Positions 43,919 through 55,614 are shown, counted from the stretch's first letter. The stretch: 64,000 nucleotides of DNA from Notospermus geniculatus (GCA_002633025.1 NMRB01001231.1:131483-195482); one strand, 5' to 3'. The notes: generated by a model not told the origin, from the sequence alone. Translations and numbers: made by a program.

Positions 43919-44610
43919 GGTTCTGAATTCTCTACGTAGAGGTCAACACTGTGATTATAGATTTATGTTCTATTTGCTGACAACTTCACCGTGCTCGTGT
44001 TGATACCTCCACAAAACTCTTGATATCCACATCTCGAACATAACCAGCCGTAAACACGCTCTCGTAAACCTTAGTCACTCGCTCCTTCAAATCGTTGCAG
44101 ACAATTATTATCTCCATCCCTGGAGAGATCCGCAGCCTGCTTTGATGATTCGCTATCGCAGAATTATTGCACAGCGTGTTTGGTGTATCAGTAGATCAGG
44201 AGTATTTGCCATTAGACGGGCAAACGTAATGGTTCAGCTACGCTGAGGTGTGTTTTTCATTGGACATTTATTGGTACCGCTCGGTGCTAACCATTGGGTT
44301 GATTAGCGTCGTTGCCTAGGAAGAACGGCACAGCATAGCTGTGGTGTATCACCTGGATTAGGCCTACCTGTGAGTGTGGCATATGGATGTGGATATGTCA
44401 GTGTGATGAACACTCTATGAAGGATATGACAAAATAGATCAAGTAAGTTCTGTCTTCTGCATCAGGAAAACCATTATATGTAGGTTGTAGTAAGTTGAAT
44501 TGTTGCTTCAATAGGTTTCTAGCGTCAGTGTCAAAAGTGTGAACTTTACCAAAGTCAAGAAGTGGGAAAGGTCCAAACCCCTTACTGGGAGAAATCTTTG
44601 AAAAAAGCTT
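43919..44610. other. No recognised feature
   Basis: No partner repeat or exon is supported. Confidence 0.4.
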
Positions 44611-44940
44611 AAGCCTTGTTCACACTGGCGGCGCGGTGCGATGCATTGAAAAAATCGGCAAGCGGTGTCAGTTTTGACATAGCGCGGTACGGCGTGTCAC
44701 GGTTGCGTGTGGTGGTGATTCAAATTGTGCCAGAAATGTCCTTGAACATGATGGCCGCGGTGAAACTCATGCGGCAGGCGATTCGACGTGGAAAAATACT
44801 GCAGGAGCGATCGGGGGCGGTGGAAATCGCTCGTCCTGTCCTACCACTTCTAAGTGCATCGCATCCCACCACAAGTGTACAGCTAAAGTCTTAACACAAA
44901 AATTTTGCATCGCACCGCGCTGCCAGTGCGAACAAGGCTT
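44611..44940. mobile_element. MITE with AAGCCTTGTTC ends
   Basis: AAGCCTTGTTCACACTGGCG / GCCAGTGCGAACAAGGCTT and the next block GGCGCGGTGCGATGCA / TTTTGCATCGCACCGCGC are inverted. Non-coding; composition resembles PIF/Harbinger MITEs. Confidence 0.85.
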
Positions 44941-44944
44941 TAGA

Positions 44945-46185
44945 AGACTACTTGTTACTTTTGAAAGTTGGGTGTAAATCTGACTTATTACCAGTCTTTG
45001 AAATCTTCGCACCCTGTATGCTTTCACGCCTGGGGTTCTGTCACTCAAGACTTGGAGGGTTCCAAACTTACTAGTTGAGGTGTGATCCAACCCCACCTGA
45101 TATGATGACTGTCTCTATAAAGTCATCAAGTTTTTATTCCAACTTTCTCTACCTCCAACTCGGCCCAGACTATAGTCTGTTTGAATCATCTGGAGCTCGA
45201 TGGGCGTATGTCAGTCAAACCCCTAGTAACCGGACAACAGTGAATTTAGGGTTCACTCTAAACGGTCCAACGCACATTGTTTTCTAACCAGCTGAACCTT
45301 GGTTCGAAATAGAACATGCAACTAGGCCTTGATTCGAAATTAAGACAGGCATAGGCCTGGGATTGGCTGGAAGTGTCCTGCCAATAAAATGCGTTTCAAT
45401 AGCCAGACTTCACCAACAATATCAAGGTCTGCCTGACAACCAAAGGGTCCTCCCATCGGGGTCCAGATGATTTAAACGTACTATAGTTGCTCTTGAGTGA
45501 TCAGCAGTACGCACAGTAAACTCTCTTGAGTCTAGATAAAAAGGTTTATATCTGACAGATTCCAGCATCACCATCTGGGGCCGGGATACCTGTCTGCTGT
45601 GATTCGTTTAGGATGAAGAATCATTAACTTGATATTGCTCCTGCGAGAAAAATCATTTTCAGAACAGTTTGGATGTTTTCTAAGGCGACACTTATTTTAT
45701 TTCTTGTTTTACGGATCCGCCGCACTTATTTTTCCGATTTTGGAAAACAAAAATAATTGAAAAAATGGCATTATTTTTTTGCCGCCGCCCACAAACTGAT
45801 TATCCGATCAATAAAAATAAAAATAATGGAAAAAAAACGCTTTGTTTTTCTACCGCCGACATGCTGGACGAACCTTGTCTGACGAAAATAATTCACAGCG
45901 GTTGTAACAATCATTCTCGTACCCATTCATTGGGTGAATTTTATTATATTTTTGTACATTTTTATTTTTTTTTCATAGCCGCCTGTTACATGCTTTGACA
46001 AATATAATAAAAATAATCAAATAATTACAATTATTTTTATATTTATTTTCCACCCTCCTGTCAAGGTTTCCGCGAAAACCAAATGAAAAATTTATTTTTA
46101 TTTTTATTTTCCTCCCTCCTGTCAGGGGTTTCCAGGGAAAAAATCCGTAAAACAACAAATAAAATAATTGTGGCCTAAAGAGGGT
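44945..46185. other. Unassigned, AT-rich 3' half
   Basis: 46040-46135 contains two direct copies of TTATTTTTATTTTCC-CCTCCTGTCA-GGTTTCC. Otherwise no element ends or exons are recognised. Confidence 0.4.
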
Positions 46186-46450
46186 TACACGATTCAACTT
46201 GTTGAAAACTGTTGAAAGTTGAAAGGTGTTGAACATTGTTTAAAGCTGTTGCCCCGTCTAAACACCCTTTCAACACCTTCCACAGGGTCTTTCAACAATC
46301 AACAAGTTGCCAAAATTGCTTCATGTTCCTATTTCTGGCAACTCGTTGAAAGCTTTTGAAAGCTGTTGTAAGACCCTGTTGAAAGGGGTTTAGACGCTTC
46401 AACAGCTCTCACCAACGTTCAACACCTTTCAACAAATTTTGAATCGTGTA
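46186..46450. mobile_element. MITE with TACACGATTCAA ends
   Basis: TACACGATTCAACTTGTTGA pairs with TTTGAATCGTGTA at the right end. The interior is a set of GTTGAAAG / CTTTCAAC words, giving a highly foldable sequence. It abuts the next element. Confidence 0.82.
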
Positions 46451-46659
46451 CTGTAAACCGTGATATTTTCGCGACGCTAAATGTTCGCGATTTTGGTGAT
46501 CTACGAATTCGCGAAGAATAAATATTCGCGATTGGAACCCTTCAGCTTCAAAAGAATAAGAAGAAGAGTAATTTTCGCGTGATTTATGTTCGCGTTTTGA
46601 CCCTTGAACGCGAAAATCACGAAAATAAAACGCACGCGAAAATTTAACGGTTTACAGTA
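46449..46659. mobile_element. MITE with TACTGTAAACCG ends
   Basis: TACTGTAAACCGTGATATTT and AATTTAACGGTTTACAGTA are inverted. The interior carries TTCGCG / CGCGAA words. The left TA is shared with the end of the previous element. Confidence 0.85.
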
Positions 46660-47133
46660 AACCCCCCTTAAAACCACGTTGTAGGCCTACCGGTATTTGA
46701 ATAGGCCATGTTTTAAGGCCTTCAGTCAGTCACTGTGTTCCTTATCTTGGCTCCCCTGCACAGATAGATTGAGCCAGGGTACGAGTGGTTGGAATGGTTG
46801 TCAATCAAGATAAATTCTCCAAGTGGATTGCTTCCCCTCTGTTCATCTGGTGGTCGGCTTTTTCCAAAGATATCAAAACAAGACTTGTTTCATTGTTTGA
46901 TAATTGTACATTGATGTACTATTGTATCATTATCACTGGTGTCCTCAGCAGTCAACTTCACCCGACATGATAATCGTCCAGAAAATTGTCCGCTACTGAT
47001 TACAGTTATTATCGTAATTGTTGACATAATTTCGCGTGTTTTAAAAAAATTAGAATGCATCCAGAGAGTCTATCTAACCTGATAAGCGGTAAAAATGTTG
47101 ATTGAAAATGTGTGTTCTGATTGGATTGCTACA

Positions 47134-47559
47134 AAGGCCCGTATTCAATAAGGGTGATCATCGCACGTTTAGGGGTGTTTTGGCCTAATCAGCGTACAAA
47201 TTCTGCATTACACAGGTTAAAGGCCAAGAAAACTATTGTCTGATATCTGCACGGTGGTTCACCAGAGGCGTTTATCCGCAGGATAATCACACGCGTCTAA
47301 CTATCCTGCGTCTAAGTCAAAGAGCGTAAAGGAAATGTTGAACGATCAGGCAGGCTTGTCTAGAATTTTTCCAACACTTTCTATTGTCCTCCCACACTAA
47401 GACGCAGGAATGTTAGACGCGTGTAATCATCGTGTGGGTAAAATGCCAGGGATCAGGCAGCTTACAGAACGTAGAACAATAGTTTCTAGGCCTATAACCT
47501 GTGTAATGCAGAATTTGTACGCTGATTTAGCTAAACACCCTTATTGAATACGGCCCAAA
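47134..47559. mobile_element. MITE with GGCCCGTATTCAATAAGGG ends
   Basis: GGCCCGTATTCAATAAGGGT and CACCCTTATTGAATACGGCC, followed inward by GCGTACAAATTCTGCATTAC + ACAGGTTA and its inverted partner. A related shorter element is at 56471-56608. Confidence 0.88.
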
Positions 47560-47658
47560 GTGTTTATCTCCATGTGATTAGCTCTGATGACGTGCGTGTG
47601 TTTCATCTGGGTTAGACTTTTCAACAAATAAAGGGATGCTGCAGCAGGCTTGCACTTT

Positions 47659-48145
47659 AAGCCTAGCGTTCATCGCACTTGCGACTGGATACAACTAGTC
47701 GCCACTGAGCTACCAGGTGACTGGAGGATCTAGCTGGAACTGGAGGCGACTGATCAGTCGCCAGAAACGGTCGATGTGCACACCCTTGCGACTCGATCGC
47801 TCGAACTGAGATTTAGCCAGTCGCTGGGAGTTGCATGTGTTCAACTTTGTGGCAACTAGTTGTGTCCAGTTTCATTCAGTCGCTGCTATGTACGGGAGCT
47901 TGCGACTGATCAGTGCCAGTTTTCTGAAAGAAACGGAGTCTCATCGAGTCTCAATGCCTGGGATGTTACCTGAGTTGCTGCCAGTCGCAAGCGCGATGAA
48001 TGCAGTCAAGAAATGACGACTGATTGGATCCTCTTAGTTTTTCTGAGTTGCTGAATTTGCGATGTGCGCGCAGCGCATACACCACCAGCGACTGATCAGA
48101 TCAGTTGCTTCCAGTCACAAGTCCAATGTACGCTACGCTAGGCTT
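47659..48145. mobile_element. Family A element, most complete copy
   Basis: Opposite orientation to copy 1. It has both termini (AAGCCTAGCGTTCATCGCAC and ACGCTACGCTAGGCTT) and every internal module, including GGTAACATCC-type (here GGATGTTACCTGAGTTGC) and CAACTAGTTGTGTCCAG. Confidence 0.85.
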
Positions 48146-48735
48146 TGGAGAGCAGTAATGGACATTAGAAGGCAAAAAATGCTTTTTGCTGGCTAAAATC
48201 AACAAGGTTTAGTGATAGATTAAAACTGACAGTCCCAGACATCGGTCTTGACAACTAAAAAAGGCTCCCTCCACGGCTCCCCTTCCGGAAGTCATTCATG
48301 AATGTTTACATAATTTTTTCCTACGTACCCTAATGTCAGGTGCACGACCAAAGTTATGATTAATTAACTTTGCCATTTCCTCTCTAGTTGACAAGTCATT
48401 TGCGCTAAACCTACATACCATGCTACCACTGAGGGGTAGTTATTATTCCCGCAACGGAACAGTTATTTTTGATGGAACGGAACAGAAATGAAAATGTGGA
48501 ATGACCCTAAAACCGGAACGAAACCATGGAATGAAGTATAAAACGGTGAAATTATCAGCAATGAAGCTTTCAGCTTTTTGAAAATATATTCGAGAATTAT
48601 TAAACAAAAGATTTAATTTATAAATCTGATGAATAACGACATAATTACATCCACACATTACTAAAATGGCTTAACAACCACCCCTTTCGTTCTCCACCAT
48701 ATTTGTGAAACCTGGAGTCGCGTTCGGAAAATGTT

Positions 48736-48838
48736 GACTATACAGGGTGGGCCAAAGAAAGTGTCCCTCGAACAATAGCATTTCTATTGTTTCCCTATTG
48801 TTCGAGGGACACTTTCTCTGGCCCACCCTGTATAGTCC
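48736..48838. mobile_element. 103-bp Tc1/mariner-type palindrome
   Basis: TACAGGGTGGGCCAAAGAAA + GTGTCCCTCGAACAATAG and its complement, separated by about 15 bp. It has TA on both sides, and the TACAGGGTG start is typical of Tc1/mariner MITEs. Confidence 0.85.
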
Positions 48839-49065
48839 GGTGCAACCTTCGCGCAACCCAATGGAATGCGGAAATACAAAATCTGACAACAGCTTGCGGC
48901 TACCTAATTATGCCATCTAAAAGTGGAGTAGAGTATAATTTGATCACGGTGTCCAATCGGTTATTTAAGAGTCGTGTGTTGAATAAGATCTGTGGTCAGT
49001 CTGTGGTTTGTGGTAAGCCTACTTCCGCATTCCATTGGGTCGCGCGAAGGTTGCGCTGGACTATA
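48831..49065. mobile_element. MITE with TATAGTCC ends
   Basis: TATAGTCCGGTGCAACCTTC and GAAGGTTGCGCTGGACTATA, then AACCCAATGGAATGCGGAA and its partner. It shares the TATAGTC bases with the mariner-like palindrome on its left. Confidence 0.82.
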
Positions 49066-49074
49066 GACGTGCGT

Positions 49075-49309
49075 AATAGACTCTATCACTCCAATAGAGC
49101 GCAGCACCTGACGGGTAGCTAGCTAGGCCTTCAGCGTCACGACGTCCCGTGCCCCATTCTGAACGCCATGACGTCACTCGAAAAACCTCCACTTGTTTCA
49201 GCGATCATGACGTCGTCTCAAGTCAAGATGTCATGGAATGAGTACGGGACGTCGTGACGCTGTAGTTACCCGTCAGGTGCTGCGCTCTTTTGGAGTGATA
49301 TCGTCTATT
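49075..49309. mobile_element. Family L MITE, copy 2
   Basis: AATAGACTCTATCACTCCAA and TTTTGGAGTGATATCGTCTA + TT, with the GCGCAGCACCTGACGGG and CCCGTCAGGTGCTGCGC blocks matching 39385-39617. Confidence 0.85.
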
Positions 49310-49514
49310 GCAGAGTGGGTGGAGAACCAAAAGGGAACTCATCGTTGACAAAACTCGTTCGATCACGTGTTCTGTTGCTATTCATAATATGGTGGGATAT
49401 TTAAATAATCTCCGCCAAAAAATTCCGGTTTTAGGTCATTCCGCATTTTCATTTCTGTTCCGTTCGTCAAAAATAACTATTCCGTTCCAGGGATAATAAC
49501 TAGCCACCACTGAG

Positions 49515-50095
49515 TATACCTCTTTAGCTATAACACTGCATTAGCTCATCAGCACTATTGTGTGCATGCATATCGAGTTTTGATGGAACTGACATGAGTG
49601 CGTAAGCTTTGAATGAAATTGACATCAGCGTTGTTAATTCATGATTGATGTGGCTATAGCATATCAGCGTATACGTGGCGAAGGTATTGTTACTGTTCAA
49701 TAGTGCCATCAATTCATAACAGTCTATTGAAGATTGCTTACCTAATGCATGTTCAGCTTTTGTTCTTGTGGGAGGGGAAATTACAGACCATTAATGTGTT
49801 TAGATAACAAGGGGGGATGTTTCAACATTGCCAAAATAATCAACTTTTTCTTTCTTTCTTGCTCTGGTTCCCTCTTTTCGATGGTAAAAGGTAGAGTCTT
49901 CTTTCAAGCTCACGACTTAGGTGGGCAGGGGCGTAACTAGCGGGGGGAAGGGGGCAAATGCCCCCCCCCCCCCCAGAGCAAAAAGGGACAAAACAAATTT
50001 GTCCTCTAAAACGTCATTTCCCCGCTTCAAGCCAAGATATTTTAGTATCAGATGTGGGGAAAATGCATCTGAGACGGTGTAGATTTTCACTTTTT
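49515..50095. other. No recognised feature
   Basis: A C-run at 49962-49974 and unassigned sequence. Confidence 0.4.
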
Positions 50096-50110
50096 TTATG
50101 GGGAGGCCCC

Positions 50111-50300
50111 CCAGGCTCTTTTCTCTGCTCTTTTCAATGGTCTTTTCGCTGCTTTTCTATGCTCTTTTCGCTGTTCTTTTCTCTGCTCTTTTCTCTGCTC
50201 TTTTCCCTGCTCTTTTCCCTGCTCTTTTCTCTGCTCTTTTCTCTGCTCTTTTCTCTGCTCTTTTCTCTGCTCTTTTCTGTGCTCTTTTCTGTGCTCCTTT
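50111..50300. repeat. 12-bp tandem repeat, about 15 units
   Basis: TCTGCTCTTTTC repeated with few changes. Frames are open on both strands (Arg-Glu-Lys-Ser on the minus strand), only because 12 is a multiple of three. Confidence 0.92.
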
Positions 50301-51130
50301 CTGTGGTCGGCGCCATTGTTCAGTCCACGCCTTTGTGGTGAAGGAGGTGCCCTGTAAAACTCAATAGGGTTTGATGAAGGTGATCCCTACTCAAAATCAA
50401 ACCAGGTCAAAGTTGAGGGACACAGCCCTACACGTGACCGAAAGAGACCTGACACAGGAAGGCCGCCATTTTGATGGTAAATTTGAGGAAGATAGGACCT
50501 GAATTTCTGATGGAATTTTCAATTTATTCCGCTAAGTCACGAAGATATTTAAACACGGCAACAACCAAATGATGAAAGGGTGTTTGCTGTATTGCTTCTG
50601 ATGTTCGTTGGTCACAGAGTAGCTATTGGGACAGTTTTCGGGCGTAGAGAATGTAGGCCTAGGCCTAGGCCTAAGCATAGGCCTAAGCATGGTAGGCCTA
50701 AAAGGGGCGATGCAGAAAAAGGCCCAACTGCAATTACCTGTCATACGCCAGTGCCCGCTATTTATTGTTTGGTGGAGACTCAAAAACAGGGAGATGTTTA
50801 TCTATTTCGTCCACCTTTTGTTGGGAGGCATTGGTAAACGGTGACAATGAAACATATTACACCGGTGCAAAAGAATTAGCAGTCCATAGAACAGATATCC
50901 GAGTTTAGTCTCTGCTATGGTACAGTTATATTTGACTGATAGTCATATATCCTATTCTCTCGTTGAACAATAAAACCAGACTTGGATTCCTGGGGGACTT
51001 TCATTCCTATCACACGCCACAGACAGGTGTAACAGTAAAGGGTGTCCCCATGTAGAAACTGTTCGCTTCTATTATTCAATGACGAATTACGGTGCTACTT
51101 TAGAAACCAATCGTAGAAGTACCTACTCTC
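50301..51130. other. Unassigned, with a TAGGCCTA cluster
   Basis: 50654-50701 holds five overlapping AGGCCT palindromes (TAGGCCTAGGCCTAGGCCTA, then AGCATAGGCCTAAGCATGG). Nothing else is recognised. Confidence 0.45.
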
Positions 51131-51553
51131 CATTCCAGTTCTGAGTGGCGCGAGGTTTATCAACGATAGCTCCGCAATGGCTGGGCCGAATTTGACATAC
51201 CATACATCAATCAATTTGTCTTTTTTGGCGCTACAGCCATCATCACTGTCATTTTCCCGCAAAAAGTGACAGAAAAAAGTTCCTTCACAAATCACAGTTT
51301 GTGTTGACGGCTGAAATGGCGGCCATTTGGAAATGATGCAATGCATCGCGCACGTGTAAACTGCACTGAACACCATGGCGAAATGAAATGGGTTTTGAGA
51401 AAGGGATCCGTTATGTCGGCCTTACGCGAAAAATGAAGATAGCAGAAAGATACCGGCAAGAAAGACAAGTCGATTGAAGTATGTATCGTCAAATTTGACC
51501 CGGCCGTTGCGGAGCTATCGTTGATAAACCTCGCACCACTGGGAAGTGGAATG
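51131..51553. mobile_element. Inverted-repeat element with CATTCCA ends
   Basis: GCGCGAGGTTTATCAACGAT + AGCTCCGCAA and its complement at 51505-51535, continuing to CAAATTTGAC and TACATCAATC-type blocks. The arms are about 95 bp. The interior is unique and non-coding. Confidence 0.82.
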
Positions 51554-52376
51554 AACTGTAATCGGGAACCATACGACATTTACAATGTCATCTTGTCTAT
51601 TGTTCTCAGGCGAGCAGTTTTTTGCTCGCCTCACAACACAAGGCCTGCTAATATGGTCAGTGGTCAACTCGCCTCATGTCCTGCCCTCAGAATTCCCTCA
51701 AACAAACGTACACGTACTTTACATTCCTCTATCCAGTAATGATATTTGTATGACAACATACAAGGTTTATCTGAATTACATTTGAATTGGGAAGCATTTA
51801 GGAAATTATGGTGATAACATAAACATCAGTGCCTATCAAATTGCTCGAAATATGCCATTAGGGTTGAATGGGTATGACATTGAGGGTAACAGTATAACTA
51901 TCCAAAGCATTACAACATTCCATCAATATTTTTGCACTTTGATATTTGCTATGTGATTGTTCTACTGTGTGTTATTGTTCTGATGTGTCAGAACTAGATG
52001 AGGTTCCCATCCGAATGATATTATGGACAAAAATGTACTTTGTGTACTTGTACTGATTATTTTAGTCGAAGTGACGCAAATGGCATCGAGAGTGTCAATA
52101 ATTGTCACAAGACTGCACTTGGAAGATTTTCACAGACGTTGTGCTTCCATTACAGAAAAAAAACAGGATTTGTCCGGGCTTATTCTGTTTCCATTACAGG
52201 ATGTGCATGTTTAATAAGTCCAGTTCTCATCTCAATAAGTCCAGGAGCCATGTTCCCGAAGTCACGATGAAAGACCTACTAACCTGAAAACCTGTAGTGG
52301 AAGTGCAAGTCGTGAAATAAATATCCGGTCTTATTTATGATAGACACCGGTACTAATAAGACCGGTATAAAAGCTG
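51554..52376. other. No recognised feature
   Basis: A small palindrome, ACCGGTAC / AATAAGACCGGTAT, lies near 52330-52370. No exon is supported. Confidence 0.4.
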
Positions 52377-52455
52377 TCAAAGTGTGATACTTATCTTTTG
52401 TTTTGAACAAAGGATAAGTGTCACACTTAGACTTAAGTAGTTTTATGAATATAGG
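52377..52455. repeat. Family H fragment (unsplit junction)
   Basis: TCAAAGTGTGATACTTATCT to CACTTAGACTTAAGTAGTTT + TATGAATATAGGCCC. It supplies the sequence interrupted by the MITE at 6642-6923. Confidence 0.7.
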
Positions 52456-52610
52456 CCCTGCGACCTTATTCACAAAGCATAGGCCTACTATACTTAGAGT
52501 TGTGCATTCATAGCGTCATCTTAAACCATTTTTCAATGGCTAACCCACAATAAAGCTCCCGGAATGTCACGAATTCTTAACTGCTACGAGAGCTTTGTGA
52601 ATAATGCCCC
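52456..52610. mobile_element. Short MITE, TTATTCACAAAGC ends
   Basis: GACCTTATTCACAAAGCATA and GAGCTTTGTGAATAATGCCC are inverted; the flanks carry GCCC/GGGC. Confidence 0.75.
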
Positions 52611-53081
52611 AGTATGACTGCCAGACCTGCACCGATTCATTCACCCGAAAAGAACTCCCCGCCATCGCTCTTGTAAAACCAACACCGTCGAAAATACAAG
52701 AGAAAATGATTCAGTGACTTTGATACAAAAAGAGAATGCTTTCTATCACGGTTCTCTTAGGGGCATTAGGTACTCACCTAAGCAGGTATTTTTTTTGCTT
52801 CATGGGTCTATATTTGTGTACGATGTATGGATATTCTCCATATAACATTTCAAAGACTAAACCGAGGTATTATGTGCGTCACACTCGGATAGTTCTTTGG
52901 GGCCTGTGCCATTTAAGATTCCTGGCAGTTTGTGCTGCTGCATTGAATGGAATGTTGGATTCAAAGGCTTCGCCTGGCCATGCAACCTCCCTTTTGGTTC
53001 CTTGAGTCTGAAACTGATATCGCACTCAGCAGACCGTATTTTTTGAGCAGCGATTCAATAGAGTGGATCAAAAGCATAATT
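52611..53081. other. No recognised feature
   Basis: Nothing supported. Confidence 0.4.
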
Positions 53082-53378
53082 GAGGAGCCACGGTGGTGTA
53101 GTGGTTTGGGTCTCTAGCGGTCAGAGGGTCCTGGGTTCGAATCCCACTGGGCGTGAGACTTTGGGCAAGTTGCTTTGCCTCACTGGCCTCTCTCCACCCA
53201 GGTGTATAAATTGGTACCAGTCGGAAATGCTCAGATTGTAGTGCTGAATGAGCAGCTCATCTGAGTTCTACTGAAAGGTTTCAGGATAGACTGCAGTGGG
53301 TTAAACTGTAAAGTCGGATGACACCTCTACCGTTGTTGATATCAGACTATAAACCCAAACTTTAATAACTTTAACCTT
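53082..53378 (+). mobile_element. Type C tRNA-like SINE, full length
   Basis: The A-box-like GGTGTAGTGGTTTGGG and B-box GGTTCGAATCC have normal spacing. The body GTGAGACTTTGGGCAAGTTG + CTTTGCCTCACTGGCC is followed by CTGAGTTCTACTGAAAGGTT and a tail with AAACCCAAACTTTAATAACT. Confidence 0.85.
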
Positions 53379-53783
53379 ATAATTATGGGTAGGCCTATTT
53401 TCCCACTGTTACGTATCATATCTGCTTACACCCCATTAGCTTTGAATGAAATAATAAAATGTATCGTTTTATATGAGAAAAGCTCTTTAAATGAATATCT
53501 TACCTGCCTGCTCAGGCATGTCCCAATACTACCAACTATTCAATATTTACTTTTGTATTAACACTATTTGTGGTTGAATCAACTGTTGATATCAGTCAAA
53601 GACATCTATCTCAATACTTTTAGGCTAATTATCGCGAAGTTTTCATGGATTTGTACAGTTGTAGGCCAGAATTTGACAATGATTGTGTGACTACCATGTG
53701 CGGCAGTCCTCTGTCCTTCCGCGAATAAACAGTAAGTGCCTTTCATTTTCATTATCGAAAGATTCTTCAGTCATAATTGCTCT

Positions 53784-54040
53784 GTATTTGTATTAGAATT
53801 TTCCATCAGGGCCAAAGCCATAGTATTGTTGGCCCTGGGAAACAGAAGAGGCCATCTCAAGCTACTCATGTTCCTTTCTTGGATGGGGTCTTTTACTTGC
53901 CCTTGCAAAGGCACAAGGTACAAGGCTCCACAACTTACTGTCCTATGCGATGGACTGATGATTTAGACCACGTGGCACAGGTTTCGAATTCGGGACCTAC
54001 CGCTTGCTAAGTGGACGTGATAACCACTAGGCTATCAATG
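53784..54040 (-). mobile_element. Type A SINE
   Basis: Reverse orientation, with the A-box end GATAGCCTAGTGGTTATCAC, a degraded B box (TTCGAATTCG side) and the TGTATTTGTATTAGAATT tail side. Confidence 0.82.
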
Positions 54041-54989
54041 CGACGTGATTGCCCTGATGAACAAGATTGCTCAGAAGTGGGTTCCATAGTTCAGGGCCAG
54101 AAGATGACAAAAAGGCCCAATTTCCAACATTTCAGTTCAAAATTGAATGAGAAAAGGAGAAATTTGTGGGCCAAGGTCTCATCTAGTGTGTAGTGTTGGG
54201 CAATAAACCCCCTTACTGAGTTCTCCAGCGAAATTCTGATCACCTCATCGGTGTGCTACGAGTATGACACGGAAACTCTCAAGAGAATTAGATCAGGAAA
54301 TATGTTCCCTTAATATCCCTTAGGGATTTTAGTAATATTAGTGAATGGGGAGTCGACCAGCTTCTCGATTTGATTGAAATTGAAAGCAAAGTCTGGAGGA
54401 ATTCGTCAGATGTCCATCATTGTGTAGGACACCACCAATGACTTGAGAGTGGATCCCCCAAACTGAAATGCAACATACATGCTGTTTCCGCCTCTCGTCG
54501 TCAAGGACAATTGTCGAATCGACCATACTGAGGTCTGGTGGAGAGAAAATCATGTGTCAAAGTGAGAAAGGGTGACAATTCCTTGACCTTATCATATGTT
54601 TATGACCGTCATTTCTGAACACAGCGTCCGTTAATGGCTAGAACGTGAGGCCGTAATGTTCCCCGTGGTGTAAATGGCTTGTTGCATGGTATGAAGTATC
54701 CCTTGATGTGGACTCTGAGTGAAGATGCATGTCTTCGGTGGAGGTCATTCTTCAGCTGCCATCTGGAGCGCATTGTCTTTGAATGACACTCTTTTTCCTT
54801 TGGCAGGGTTCTGCCGAGGACTGAACGAGTGCTGGTCGGATCGGGGGTCTGGGGGCCCTCCCCCAGAAAAATGTGAAATCTACACTTGCTGAAATGCGAT
54901 TTCCTGGCACCTGAGAGGCGAGAATGAGCTCATTTGGCATCAAAATGTCCCCGATCCACTCTGTTGCAACTTAGGCGGCCCACCGTTTT

Positions 54990-55431
54990 TGTTGTTATAC
55001 CCCCGCCAACGAGTTGGTGGGGGTATACTGTTTTCAACTCGTCCGTGTGTGCGTGTGTTCGTGCGTTCGTTCGTGCGTTCGTTCGTTCGTTCGTTCGTTC
55101 GTTCGTTCGTTCGTGCGTGTGTGCGTTCACCTTTTGGTTTCCGCTCATTTAAGGGAGAACGACTACAGGGATTGCTTTCGTTTCAACGTGGTACATTCAT
55201 ATTGACCATAGGAAGGTTCCTTTCGAAAATCGGACTCGTAGCGTATCCAATATGGCCGCCGTGGCTGCCGTCTTGATTTCGGTTTCCGCTCATTTAAGGG
55301 AGAACGACTGCAGGGATTGCTTTCGTTTTAACGTGGTACATTCCTATTGACCATAGGAAGGTTCCTTTCGAAAATCGCACTCGTAGCACATCCAATATGG
55401 CCGCCATGGCTGCCGTCTTGATTTCGGTTTN
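54990..55431 (+). mobile_element. Dispersed repeat with TATACCCCCGCC start
   Basis: The head palindrome TATACCCCCGCCAACGAG / TTGGTGGGGGTATA is followed by a CGTT microsatellite. Then come two tandem 143-150 bp blocks, each with TTTCCGCTCATTTAAGGGAG, CATAGGAAGGTTCCTTTCGA and CCAATATGGCCGCC. It resembles the CGTCCGTCG class in layout. The right end is lost at the N. Confidence 0.7.
55044..55130. repeat. (CGTT)n microsatellite
   Basis: About 15 CGTT units with CGTG variants. Confidence 0.92.
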
Positions 55432-55614
55432 AGCACATTTGGTGAATGGGAACAGAAAGGAAATTCGAAAGTGTGCTTGGCAGGCATCTCTCTTGGCACA
55501 CTTCGTTAGTTCTGATGGTTGGAAAATACTCATTTTAGGCTGAGTGCCAGTCGGCATTTCTGCGTCCTGGATGGGGCCGTCTGGCGCCAACCAGCAGCGG
55601 CCGAACCCTGCTTT

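Larger units (their letters stand above)
48437..49502. mobile_element. Outer inverted-repeat element containing three others
   Basis: The left arm GTTATTATTCCCGCAACGGA + ACAGTTATTTTTGA and the right arm TCAAAAATAACTATTCCGTT + CCAGGGATAATAAC extend to CGGTTTTAGGTCATTCC. The arms are 70-90 bp. Three younger elements lie inside. Confidence 0.82.
54804..55610 (+). mobile_element. Family D element, copy 2, interrupted
   Basis: The left part (CAGGGTTCTGCCGAGGACTG to CCCACCGTTTTTGTTG) ends where another repeat begins. The right part resumes after N 55431 at AGCACATTTGGTGAATGGGA and ends GGCCGAACCCTG. About 45 bp of family D is missing at the N. Confidence 0.78.

Noticed and set aside
44616-44894. 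92-codon plus-strand ORF
   Set aside because: Fully contained in the AAGCCTTGTTC MITE.
48787-49122. 111-codon plus-strand ORF
   Set aside because: It crosses the boundaries of three inverted-repeat elements.
50111-50316. Arg-Glu-Lys-Ser repeat protein on the minus strand
   Set aside because: A simple 12-bp tandem repeat gives open frames on both strands; no flanking coding evidence.
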